A stretch of 64,000 bases of DNA from Candidatus Phosphoribacter baldrii (GTDB lineage Bacteria > Actinomycetota > Actinomycetes > Actinomycetales > Dermatophilaceae), in NCBI GenBank assembly GCA_016704565.1, contig JADIZV010000001.1:124001-188000 (forward strand). Reading direction: 5' to 3'. Shown in pieces: positions 50,578 through 60,548 of this stretch (its first letter is position 1; each line of letters begins with the position of its first letter). A program made the position numbers and the translations under genes. The notes under the pieces were generated by a model that was not told the DNA's origin, ran no database searches, and worked only from the letters and a program-made list of their open reading frames with translations.

Positions 50578-51261
50578 TCAGGGCTCGATGAGGCCGATCC
50601 GGATCGCATACCGGGTCAACTCGAGCCGGTCCCGCATCCCCAACTTCTCCAAGAGGTTCGCCCGATGCCGCTCGACGGTCTTGGGGCTGAGGAACAACAG
50701 GTCGGCGATCTCCTTACCGCTGTATCCCTCCGCGATGAGCTTGAGGACCTCCTCCTCGCGCGGCGTCAACAGTGACGCATCCCGGCCCGGCTCGCTGCCC
50801 TGGCTGAGATAGCTGCGGATCAGGGTCGCCACCGCGCCGGGATAGAGGAACGGCTCCCCCCGCAACGCCGAACGGCACGCCGAGATGAGATCCCGATCGG
50901 CCACCGACTTGTGGACATACCCGGCGGCACCCAGTTTGAGCGCCTCGAACAGATACTGCTCGTTGTCATGCATCGACAGCATGAGCATGGGCACCGGCAA
51001 CCCACGTCGACTGATCTCGCGCGCCGCCTGCAGCCCGGTCATCCGCGGCATCGACACATCGAGGATGGCCAGATCGATGCCCCCCTGAGCCACCCGCTCC
51101 ACGGCCGCCGCCCCATCGGCAACCTCGGCAACCACGACAAGGTCGGGCTCGGCGTCGATGATGAGCCGCACCCCGTGACGCACCAACGCATGGTCGTCGG
51201 CGAGCAGCACCCGCGCCCGGGTCGGTTGCGGCCGGACGGCGGGTCCACCTGGCGTCGTCAT
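50578..51261 (-). CDS. NarL/FixJ (LuxR-type) response regulator
   Basis: The 227-residue protein has a receiver domain (RVLLADDHALVRHGVRLI, phosphoacceptor Asp in LAILDVSMPRMTG, Lys in YVHKSVADRD). A LuxR helix-turn-helix follows (LTPREEEVLKLIAEGYSGKEIADLLFLSPKTVERHRANLLEKLG). It overlaps the histidine kinase stop by four bases, so the pair is co-translated. Divergent orientation to the DUF1538 operon and proximity to the stress gene make these its likely targets. The signal is unknown. Confidence 0.94.
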   Translation of the reverse strand: MTTPGGPAVRPQPTRARVLLADDHALVRHGVRLIIDAEPDLVVVAEVADGAAAVERVAQGGIDLAILDVSMPRMTGLQAAREISRRGLPVPMLMLSMHDNEQYLFEALKLGAAGYVHKSVADRDLISACRSALRGEPFLYPGAVATLIRSYLSQGSEPGRDASLLTPREEEVLKLIAEGYSGKEIADLLFLSPKTVERHRANLLEKLGMRDRLELTRYAIRIGLIEP

Positions 51262-52220
51262 CGAAGAACTCCCGTCAGGACCGGCGCGCCGCGGGGAACG
51301 GTCAACGCCACCGTTGTACCGACCGCCGGGTCCGAACGCACCTCGAGTCGGCCACGCACCAACCGCGCCCGTTCGGCCATCCCCATCATCCCGGTCCCAG
51401 GCACCCCGGCCAGCCCAGTTCCGTTGTCGGAGATCGTCACTCGCAACCCATCGGCCTCATTCGCCAACACCACCTCAACGGTGGTCGCCGCCGCATGCCG
51501 CACCACATTGGTCAAGGCTTCCTGCACGACCCGATAGATGACCAGGTCCTGCTCCGTCGAGCCGACCAGACCACGCGGCATACTCAATCGGACCGCCAGC
51601 CCCGTGTGGTGACCGAGGTCGTTGCACAGCGCGGTGAGTGCGGGTCCCAGCCCGAGATCCTCCAGAACCCCCGGCCGCAGCCGCGCCGAGATCGCGCGAA
51701 CGTCCGCGAGGTTGTCGCGAACCACCTCGCTGAGCGTGGCGACCTCCGCACGCAACGACTCCGGCACGGCACGCCCGAGCATCTCCAACCGCAGCAGCAA
51801 CACGGTGAGGCTCTGGCCCACTTCGTCGTGCAGCTCCCTGGAGACCCGGGCGCGCTCGGCCTCCTGTGCGTTGAGCGAGGCACGGGCGCTGTTCTCGCGC
51901 TCCAGATCCAGCCGCTCCACCATGTGGTTGTATGCCGTCGCCACCGCCGCGATCTCGTCGCTCCCCCGCACCGGGACGGTCCGGTCCGGGCGCGGGGTGT
52001 CCAGGTCGGTGAGGGCCTGGCGCAGCTCGGCCAACGGCTGCAGCCCCCGGCGCAGCGTCACCGCGTTGACGACCGACACGACCAGCAGCCCGATGAACAG
52101 GACGATCATCTCGTCGACGCTGGCCCGGGTGGACACCGTGACCGGCGCGAAGGCCAGGATGAGGACGGCCACCAACAGGGTCACGACGGTCCCGAGGAAG
52201 AGCCGCCAGAACAGTGACAC
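51258..52220 (-). CDS. Membrane sensor histidine kinase (HisKA_3 type)
   Basis: The 320-residue kinase has two membrane helices near the N-terminus (LFLGTVVTLLVAVLILAFAPV and MIVLFIGLLVVSVVNAV). A HAMP domain follows, then the dimerisation/phosphoacceptor helix ARVSRELHDEVGQSLTVLLL and an HATPase domain with DNGTGLAGVPGTGMMGMAERA. The loop outside the membrane is only about ten residues, so sensing is likely in or at the membrane. I choose GTG 52220 behind GGGAGGGAGAAG; an ATG 24 bases upstream has no ribosome site. Confidence 0.92.
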   Translation of the reverse strand: MSLFWRLFLGTVVTLLVAVLILAFAPVTVSTRASVDEMIVLFIGLLVVSVVNAVTLRRGLQPLAELRQALTDLDTPRPDRTVPVRGSDEIAAVATAYNHMVERLDLERENSARASLNAQEAERARVSRELHDEVGQSLTVLLLRLEMLGRAVPESLRAEVATLSEVVRDNLADVRAISARLRPGVLEDLGLGPALTALCNDLGHHTGLAVRLSMPRGLVGSTEQDLVIYRVVQEALTNVVRHAAATTVEVVLANEADGLRVTISDNGTGLAGVPGTGMMGMAERARLVRGRLEVRSDPAVGTTVALTVPRGAPVLTGVLR

Positions 52221-52325
52221 CGCGCTTCTCCCTCCCGCCGTCATTGGCGTATGCCGCTTGCCCCCGACCCTACGCGGCCCGCCACATTCCCGCTCGGCTC
52301 GAAATGCGCGTCGAACTGGACCGAG

Positions 52326-52353
52326 ATGGGTGTCAGACCCCCTGACGAATGGG
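52326..52353 (+). promoter_or_regulatory. Candidate regulator site upstream of the DUF1538 operon
   Basis: ATGGGTGTCA (52326-52335) and TGACGAATGGG (52343-52353) lie 60-90 bases before the first DUF1538 start. GTCAG-ACCCC-CTGAC forms a small dyad between them. Both words recur, with one change, in the dyad upstream of the stress-protein gene. Binding by the adjacent response regulator is a guess. Confidence 0.4.
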
Positions 52354-52413
52354 CCCGTCGCGTCGCAACATGAGGGCACCGCACTGTCGACGACGAGAGG
52401 CTGGTCCGAGCTC

Positions 52414-53151
52414 ATGGTCAGGGAGGTCCTCACCGGACTTGTCTCTGATCTCAAGGGAGCCATCCGCGACCTGCTGCCCATTGTCCTTGTTGTCGGCTTC
52501 TTCCAGTCGGTCGTCCTGCGATCCCCCCTGCCCAACCTCGGCGGGATCCTCGTCGGTGGAGCCGCCGTCGTCCTCGGGCTCGCGCTGTTCATTCGAGGGC
52601 TGGATCTCGGCCTGTTCCCCATCGGGGAGGCCATGGCCCTCGGGTTGGCCAAACGTGGCAGCCTGCTGTGGCTGATCCTGTTCGCCTTCGCCCTCGGCTT
52701 CAGCACGACGGTCGCCGAGCCGGCGCTCATCGCCATCGCCAACGAGGCGGCTGCCGTCGCCGCCGAGGACGGGGCGATCGGGTCCACCGCGGCCGACCAG
52801 GACAGCTATGCGTTGGGGTTGCGGATCACTGTCGCGCTGTCGGTGGGCGCGGCGATCGTCGTCGGCGTCATCCGCATCATCAAGGGCTGGCCGATCCAGT
52901 GGTTCATCATCGGCGGCTACGTGGGGGTGCTCATCATGACGGTGTTCGCTCCCCCGGACATCATCGGCATCGCCTACGACTCCGGTGGCGTCACCACGTC
53001 GACGATCACCGTCCCCCTCGTCACGGCGTTGGGTGTGGGGTTGGCCTCGTCGATCCGGGGACGCAACCCGATGATCGACGGGTTCGGGCTCATCGCCTTT
53101 GCCTCGTTGACCCCGATGGTGTTCGTCATGGGCTACGGGATCTTCGCATGA
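52414..53151 (+). CDS. DUF1538 membrane protein, first copy
   Basis: The 245-residue protein has about seven membrane helices. DUF1538 hallmarks are ALGFSTTVAEPALIAIANEA and AYDSGGVTTSTITVPLVTALGVGLAS, a repeated small-residue/Pro motif suggestive of a substrate path. The second operon gene is a paralogue with the same motifs. Together they could form a two-subunit channel or transporter. The family has no established function to my knowledge. It shares four bases with the next gene. Confidence 0.88.
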   Translation: MVREVLTGLVSDLKGAIRDLLPIVLVVGFFQSVVLRSPLPNLGGILVGGAAVVLGLALFIRGLDLGLFPIGEAMALGLAKRGSLLWLILFAFALGFSTTVAEPALIAIANEAAAVAAEDGAIGSTAADQDSYALGLRITVALSVGAAIVVGVIRIIKGWPIQWFIIGGYVGVLIMTVFAPPDIIGIAYDSGGVTTSTITVPLVTALGVGLASSIRGRNPMIDGFGLIAFASLTPMVFVMGYGIFA

Positions 53152-53948
53152 TCGACACCCTCTCCATGCTGTGGGCGACGCTGCTCGACACGGTGGTCGC
53201 GGTGCTTCCGATCGCCCTGCTCATCGTCGTCTTCCAGAAGGCGATCATCCGCAAGCCGATCCCCGAGGCCCGGCGCATCGTCGTCGGGTTCGGGCTCCTC
53301 GTCATCGGCATGGTGCTCTTCCTGGCCGGGCTCGGAGAGGCCCTGTTCCCCCTCGGTCGGGTCATGGCCACCCAGCTCACCGCCCCCGAGTTCGTCGGCG
53401 TTTCCGCAGGGACGGAGCCGCAGTGGCAGAGCTACTGGGCGGTCTACGTCTTCGGCGGGCTCATCGGGTTCGCCACGACGATCGCCGAGCCAGCCCTTAT
53501 CGCCGTGTCGATGAAGGCCGAGTTGGTGTCCGGCGGCACGGTGAGCGGTTGGGGTCTACGCATCGTCGTCGCCATCGGTGTCGCTATCGGGATCGCCCTC
53601 GGCTGCTTCCGGATCGTCACTGGCACCTCGCTGCCGATGTACATCATCGTCGGCTACATCCTCGTGTCGTTCCAGGCCTTGCGATCACCGAGGAGCATCC
53701 TCGCCCTCGCCTTCGACACCGGTGGGGTCACCACGTCGACCGTCACCGTCCCGCTCGTGGCCGCCCTCGGCCTCGGTCTGGCCAGCACCATCCCCGGGCG
53801 CAGTCCGCTTGTCGACGGTTTCGGCCTCATCGCCTTCGCCAGTCTCTTCCCCATGATGACGGTCATGGGCTATGCCCAGATCGGTGAACGCCGCGCCCGG
53901 CGGCATCAAGCGTCCCTGACGACCAGCGCCAGCACCCAGGAGAACTGA
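53148..53948 (+). CDS. DUF1538 membrane protein, second copy
   Basis: The 266-residue paralogue of the preceding gene carries GFATTIAEPALIAVSMKAE and AFDTGGVTTSTVTVPLVAALGLGLAST, and ends with a polar tail. An insertion of about 25 residues (LTAPEFVGVSAGTEPQWQSYW) between helices distinguishes it. The ATG overlaps the upstream stop. Pairing of two DUF1538 proteins with a PII-like and a CBS protein suggests a transporter gated by cytosolic ligand sensors. Confidence 0.88.
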   Translation: MIDTLSMLWATLLDTVVAVLPIALLIVVFQKAIIRKPIPEARRIVVGFGLLVIGMVLFLAGLGEALFPLGRVMATQLTAPEFVGVSAGTEPQWQSYWAVYVFGGLIGFATTIAEPALIAVSMKAELVSGGTVSGWGLRIVVAIGVAIGIALGCFRIVTGTSLPMYIIVGYILVSFQALRSPRSILALAFDTGGVTTSTVTVPLVAALGLGLASTIPGRSPLVDGFGLIAFASLFPMMTVMGYAQIGERRARRHQASLTTSASTQEN

Positions 53949-53949
53949 C

Positions 53950-54300
53950 ATGCACTTCAAGCTCATCGTCGTCGCCGTCGAGGACGGCCATACCCAGGAG
54001 GTCGTCGAAGCCGCCCGCTCGGAGGGGGCGACCGGAGCGACCGTGCTCAACCAGGCTCGCGGTGAAGGCCTGGAACGACCCAAGACCTTCTTCGGCATGG
54101 ACCTGGTGAGCCAGCGCGACGTCGTGCTGCTGCTCGTGGAGCAGCACTTGGCTCGCCGGATCCTCGAACGGATCGCTGCGACCGAGGGCTTCGACGACCG
54201 CGTCGGGGCCGGCATCGCCTTCCAGATCGACGTCGAAGACGCGGTCGGTATCGTCCATCAGGCGAACACACTCAAGGCACGGATCGAGGAGGAACTGTGA
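53950..54300 (+). CDS. PII-like signalling protein
   Basis: The 116-residue protein has a ferredoxin-like PII fold pattern: FKLIVVAVEDGHTQEVVEAARSEGATGATVLNQARG, then a short T-loop, then a C-terminal RVGAGIAFQIDVEDAVGI. The T-loop lacks the uridylylated Tyr of GlnB, so it is a PII-like sensor rather than a nitrogen PII. PII proteins bind nucleotides and dock on membrane transporters, which fits its place one base after the second DUF1538 gene. Confidence 0.85.
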   Translation: MHFKLIVVAVEDGHTQEVVEAARSEGATGATVLNQARGEGLERPKTFFGMDLVSQRDVVLLLVEQHLARRILERIAATEGFDDRVGAGIAFQIDVEDAVGIVHQANTLKARIEEEL

Positions 54301-54704
54301 CCGAGGGGCGCAAGATCACCCGGGTCAGCGATGTCATGAAGATGCAGATCGACCTGGTCGATCGGAGCATGACGGTCGCCGATGCCTTGCGACAGATGAA
54401 GTACATCGAAACCAAGGCCCTCATCGTCGACAAGAGGGACGCCGACGATGAATACGGCATTGTCATGCTCTCGGACATCGCCCGCGAAGTGCTGGCCAAA
54501 GACCGCTCGCCGGAACGGGTCAACGTCTACGAGATCATGTCCAAGCCGGTCATCACCGTTCACCCCGACATGGATATTCGCTACTGCGCCAGGCTCTTCG
54601 ACAAGTTTGGCCTGTCTCGTGCTCCGGTCACCAAACGCGGCCAGATCATGGGCATCGTCAGCTACACCGACATGGTGCTGCGTGGGATGCTCGTCGACCT
54701 CTAG
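54297..54704 (+). CDS. CBS-domain pair protein
   Basis: The 135-residue protein consists of two CBS motifs: VSDVMKMQIDLVDRSMTVADALRQM...GIVMLSDIAREV, and VYEIMSKPVITVHPDMDIRYCARLF...MGIVSYTDMVLRGML. CBS pairs bind adenine nucleotides or S-adenosyl compounds. The GTG start overlaps the PII-like stop by four bases. It is the last gene of the operon, converging on the lipoprotein gene 45 bases away. Confidence 0.9.
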   Translation: MTEGRKITRVSDVMKMQIDLVDRSMTVADALRQMKYIETKALIVDKRDADDEYGIVMLSDIAREVLAKDRSPERVNVYEIMSKPVITVHPDMDIRYCARLFDKFGLSRAPVTKRGQIMGIVSYTDMVLRGMLVDL

Positions 54705-54749
54705 GCGGGTGGGCCGACCGAGCCCACCCGCCAGGCAACCCCGCTGTCG

Positions 54750-55253
54750 TCACGGCTTGATCGGCGTGCCGCTCTTGTCCAGGACGTACCACACCTTGTT
54801 GACGTCCTGACCGAGCACGTCGCCCGCCGCCGCGTCCTTGGCGAAGTAGTAGAGCGGCCAGCCGTTGAGGGTGACCTGCTTGCGCCCGTCCGAGGTCGCG
54901 ATGAGCGCGACCGCACCGGTGACACCCGTGAGCTTGGGGGCGGCATCGGCCACGGTGAGCGGCCAGGCCGCCAGACACGCACCCGTGCACGCACTCGTCG
55001 TCGTCCCCTGGGTGTCCTTGGTGAACATGTAGAGGACCATGCCGTTGCCGTCGACGACCACCTCGCCGAGCTTGGTCGTCGCCGTCTTGAGCTCGGTGAT
55101 GGCGGGCTTGAGAACCGGGGCCGGCGCGGGCGCGGCCGATGAGGGCGCCGACGCGGCCGGTGCGGGAGTCGAGGTGCCGGAGCAGCCGGCCAGCGCCGCG
55201 GCCAGCGCGATCGCGACGAACGTTCCGGCCGTGCGGGAACGGGGCAGGGTCAT
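54750..55253 (-). CDS. Lipoprotein of the Lipoprotein_15 secreted-repeat family
   Basis: The 167-residue protein has a signal peptide ending in the lipobox LAGC, then a Pro/Ala/Ser linker and two repeats. The repeats are LGEVVVDGNGMVLYMFTKDTQG...CTGACLAAWPL and KQVTLNGWPLYYFAKDAAAGDVLGQ, as in PF03640. The two Cys likely form a disulfide outside the cell. GGAGG precedes the ATG. A mirror-image ECF-type promoter shared with the sigma gene places it in that sigma factor's regulon. Function unknown. Confidence 0.9.
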   Translation of the reverse strand: MTLPRSRTAGTFVAIALAAALAGCSGTSTPAPAASAPSSAAPAPAPVLKPAITELKTATTKLGEVVVDGNGMVLYMFTKDTQGTTTSACTGACLAAWPLTVADAAPKLTGVTGAVALIATSDGRKQVTLNGWPLYYFAKDAAAGDVLGQDVNKVWYVLDKSGTPIKP

Positions 55254-55300
55254 GGGAGAGCCTCCTTCGCGCCGCGGCGAGTCCGACGGCATACCCGGGA

Positions 55301-55327
55301 AGACGTCACCCCGGCGCGATCGGTTCA
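55301..55327 (-). promoter_or_regulatory. ECF-type promoter of the lipoprotein gene
   Basis: On the minus strand TGAACC (55322-55327), 16 bases, CGTCT (55301-55305) matches the AAC/CGTC layout of ECF sigma promoters. It is the mirror image of the promoter at 55330-55356, and the two -35 boxes form the palindrome CGGTTCAGGTGAACCG. Confidence 0.75.
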
Positions 55328-55329
55328 GG

Positions 55330-55356
55330 TGAACCGCCGCGGCCCGGTTGTCGTCT
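55330..55356 (+). promoter_or_regulatory. ECF-type promoter of the sigma factor gene
   Basis: TGAACC (55330-55335), 16 bases, CGTCT (55352-55356), upstream of the sigma gene. Identical boxes and spacing to the divergent lipoprotein promoter indicate autoregulation by the encoded sigma factor. Confidence 0.75.
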
Positions 55357-55393
55357 CCCCGGGCACAGGCGACAATCCCCACAGGAGGCCGGT

Positions 55394-55915
55394 ATGCCGC
55401 TCGACGAGGACGCGGTCGCGGCGATCTACCGCGAGCACGGCGGCATCCTGCATCGGTTGGCGCTGCGCGCAACGGGGGACGCTCACCAAGCTGAGGAGAT
55501 CGTCCACGAGGTCGTCCTGCGGATGTGGCGGCAGGCGCCCGAGCCGGACAACGTGCGGGCCTACCTGAGCCAGTCCGTCCGCAACCTCGCGGTCGACCGA
55601 CACCGGGCGGCGCAACGGCGCCCGATCTCGGCGGGGCGCGAGGTCGACGCCGACGGGCGTGAAGAGGCGGCCAGGGAGACCGACCTGGGCGGCTCGGACA
55701 TCGACCGGGCGTTGGACACACTCCTTGTCGAGGAGTCGCTGCGCCGTCTGTCCAGCGAGCATTTGGCGGTCGTCCGGTTGCTCTACTACCGGCGGTTGAG
55801 TGTGGCCGAGGCCGCCGAAGCCCTCGGTGTCCCACCGGGCACGGTCAAGTCACGTGCCTTCTACGCCGTGCGCCACCTGCGCGCGGTCTTCGACGAGATG
55901 GGAGTCACCCGATGA
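55394..55915 (+). CDS. ECF RNA polymerase sigma factor
   Basis: The 173-residue ECF sigma factor has region 2 at residues 5-75 (YREHGGILHRLALRATGDAHQAEEIVHEVVLRMWR) and region 4 at about 115-165 (LSSEHLAVVRLLYYRRLSVAEAAEALGVPPGTVKSRAFYAVRHLR). AGGAGG precedes the ATG, which lies inside a copy of the dispersed octamer. It overlaps the anti-sigma gene by four bases. The group (SigK/SigL-like with RskA-type partner) is inferred from the neighbour. Confidence 0.93.
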   Translation: MPLDEDAVAAIYREHGGILHRLALRATGDAHQAEEIVHEVVLRMWRQAPEPDNVRAYLSQSVRNLAVDRHRAAQRRPISAGREVDADGREEAARETDLGGSDIDRALDTLLVEESLRRLSSEHLAVVRLLYYRRLSVAEAAEALGVPPGTVKSRAFYAVRHLRAVFDEMGVTR

Positions 55916-56565
55916 CCGGCGGTCACGAGGAGCTGCACGTGTTGGCCGGGGCCTTCGTGTTGGGGGGTCTGAGCGATGACGACCATCGCGTGTTCTCGGC
56001 GCACCTGCGGGACTGCTCGATCTGCCAGCACGAGGTGGGTCAGTTCGGGTCCATTCCGCGTCTGCTCGGCCTGGTCGCCGAGCCCGAGCCCCGCGCCGAC
56101 GAGCGGCCGACCGAGCCGATGGCGGACGTCACCGATCTGCTCTCCCTCGTCCGTGCGCGCCGGCGCCGCTCGCGCTGGGGGGTGGCCGTCGCGGCGGCGG
56201 CCCTCGTCGCCGTCTCCCTGGGTGGTGGGGTGCTCTGGGGCCAGGCCACGGCTCGACCGGCCACTGCGTCACTCGCGTTGACGGCCGCTCCTGCCGCCGG
56301 CGGCAGCGCCGCGGCTCAGGTGGGTCTGGTGGCGAAGGGATGGGGAACCCAGCTGGAGGTGGCCGCCAAGGACCTTCCGCGCAGCGGCTCGTTCACCCTG
56401 TGGGTCGTCGACGCCGCCGGCCACGAGACCCAGATCGGCACGTGGTCGGCGACGCCCAGCGGACAGGCCACCATCGTCGCCCCGTGCGCCACGTATGCCG
56501 CCGACATCCGTGCCGTCCACATCCGCACCTCCGCGGGCGAGACGCTGGCGAGCGCGGTCGGCTGA
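55912..56565 (+). CDS. RskA-type transmembrane anti-sigma factor
   Basis: The 217-residue protein has an N-terminal zinc anti-sigma domain (HLRDCSICQHEVGQF, H-x3-C-x2-C). One membrane helix (WGVAVAAAALVAVSLGGGVLWG, about 88-109) is followed by an outside domain resembling anti-sigma K (LPRSGSFTLWVVDAAGHETQIGTWSATPSGQ). It should hold the sigma factor inactive until an envelope signal triggers its cleavage. It directly follows the sigma gene. Confidence 0.92.
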   Translation: MTGGHEELHVLAGAFVLGGLSDDDHRVFSAHLRDCSICQHEVGQFGSIPRLLGLVAEPEPRADERPTEPMADVTDLLSLVRARRRRSRWGVAVAAAALVAVSLGGGVLWGQATARPATASLALTAAPAAGGSAAAQVGLVAKGWGTQLEVAAKDLPRSGSFTLWVVDAAGHETQIGTWSATPSGQATIVAPCATYAADIRAVHIRTSAGETLASAVG

Positions 56566-56593
56566 GGCGAGCACGCGGCATACCGGAAGCGCG

Positions 56594-56722
56594 TCAGCGA
56601 CCCCTGACGAGGTGACGCACGAGCACGACCCCGACCATGACGAGGGCGACGACCGCTCCCAGGGCGATCAACCCCACGAAGACCAGAGCGCCGATCAGGA
56701 CCCAGCCGTTGTCGACTGCCAC
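56594..56722 (-). CDS. 42-residue single-helix membrane protein after cbs
   Basis: A short frame from GTG 56722 to TGA 56594 encodes a peptide opening VAVDNGWVLIGALVFVGL with a long hydrophobic segment (about residues 7-34) and a basic end (VRHLVRGR). It starts three bases after the cbs stop, so it would be translated by coupling. The hydrophobic pattern and positively charged tail look like a real small membrane protein, but there is no strong ribosome site. A weak CGTCAG/CTGACG stem (56592-56609) covers its stop codon. Function unknown. Confidence 0.6.
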   Translation of the reverse strand: MAVDNGWVLIGALVFVGLIALGAVVALVMVGVVLVRHLVRGR

Positions 56723-56725
56723 GGC

Positions 56726-58105
<1,380 letters not shown>

Positions 58106-58172
58106 CCGGACATCATCACAGACGCCCGGCGCGCGGGTGGCCGAGTCGCGCAGTCGTCGGTATGCCGCCCGC

Positions 58173-58805
58173 TCACCGATCCTTGTCGCGCCGCCGCAGC
58201 CACCACGGAACAGCCCACGAAGCCGCGACGAGCAACCCGCCCAGTGCGAGCAGCCAATCCAGATCCCATACCTGGCTGCCGATCACCCCGCCGATCCCCA
58301 CCACAGTCAGGGCACCCGACCACTTCTCCGCCCGGGACTCGGTGGTGATGATCCGGTCGACGACGTGTGCGTCTGTCGTCACCTCCCGGTGGGTCCGCAG
58401 GAACTCGTCGACGTCAGGCACGGCAGCGACGCCAGCCGCTGCGATCTCGGTCGCCGCCGCCTCGCCGTCCACCGCCCGTAGCATCACGCCGTCCAGCCAC
58501 AGCCCGTCACCGCTGCGCGACTTACGCCACGAGAACGCTGGGTCCAGGCCCGCAATGAACCGCACCGGAGGCACCCGCACCGGCCGGTCGAACACGAGAA
58601 CGAGGTTGGGGGACGTGTTCTGGCTGGTCGTGGCGGCATACGGGATGCGCACCGGGCGCGTGGTCGCCCACGGTTGGTCAGAACCGGGAGCCGCCGAAGC
58701 GGCCACGCGATCGTCGAGCACCCGTACCTGCCCCTTGGGGATGCTCCACACCGCGTCCTTGCCGAAGTAGGCCGGCAGACACACCTGCACGGCGTCGGAC
58801 GTCAC
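58173..58805 (-). CDS. Unknown protein with two C-terminal membrane helices
   Basis: The 210-residue protein has a soluble N-terminal beta-rich part (about 1-150; VLVFDRPVRVPPVRFIAGLDPAFSWRK). Two adjacent helices follow (WSGALTVVGIGGVIGSQVW and WLLALGGLLVAASWAVPWWL), ending in a basic tail. The GTG start is the only plausible one seen. I do not recognise the family. It stands between cbs and the thiolase control region. Confidence 0.65.
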   Translation of the reverse strand: MTSDAVQVCLPAYFGKDAVWSIPKGQVRVLDDRVAASAAPGSDQPWATTRPVRIPYAATTSQNTSPNLVLVFDRPVRVPPVRFIAGLDPAFSWRKSRSGDGLWLDGVMLRAVDGEAAATEIAAAGVAAVPDVDEFLRTHREVTTDAHVVDRIITTESRAEKWSGALTVVGIGGVIGSQVWDLDWLLALGGLLVAASWAVPWWLRRRDKDR

Positions 58806-58993
58806 CTCGACCCAGGGTTGGCGAGTGATGCGGTAATGGCGGAGCAGGACGCGGGCACCGCACCATTCTCGCCGGTCGCGACCAGCCGTCTCGTATGCCG
58901 CCCGCCCACCCGGTGCTGTAGGCCTAGGAGGCGAAGGTCACCGAACGGGAGGTAGGCACCTACGGGGCGCACGGCATACGATCGGCCGTGAAC

Positions 58994-59007
58994 TAAGCGC
59001 CCGCTCA
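58994..59007. promoter_or_regulatory. Candidate TetR-type operator before the thiolase gene
   Basis: T-A-AGCG-CC-CGCT-C-A fits the pattern TnAGCG-nn-CGCTnA, a compact dyad of the kind bound by TetR regulators of acyl-CoA metabolism. It lies 36 bases upstream of the thiolase start. No regulator gene is adjacent. Confidence 0.45.
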
Positions 59008-59042
59008 CCGGCGGCCGCGCACCCTCGACGAGGAGGAACCCC

Positions 59043-60258
<1,216 letters not shown>

Positions 60259-60266
<8 letters not shown>

Positions 60267-60543
60267 GCTGACGACGTAACGCTGCGAGCCGGTCGGCCAG
60301 ACCTTCGGGCCGACCGGCTCGCAGCATGTCGAACACCATGACCCGCACCTGGTCCACCACGACAGCCGGGCCGAGGTCGGGGACTGGGGCGGACGGCATA
60401 CCGGATGCCGCGGCGACCTCGTCGGCGAGGTGCTGGACGAACGCCTGCAGGCCTGGGAGCGCACGAAGCGCCTGGTCGAGCGGCAGCTGACGCCACCGCC
60501 CGTCCAGGCGCTCGAGCTCGACCCGGACCGGGTCCGGGAGCAT
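60259..60543 (-). CDS. Conserved small hypothetical protein
   Basis: A 94-residue, Arg/Leu-rich, soluble-looking protein with a helical pattern (PVRVELERLDGRWRQLPLDQALRALPGLQAFVQHLADEV). Its last eight bases overlap the thiolase end on the other strand. It lies five bases after the Bax-inhibitor gene and is probably co-transcribed with it. I do not recognise a family. Confidence 0.7.
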
Positions 60544-60548
60544 GCCGG

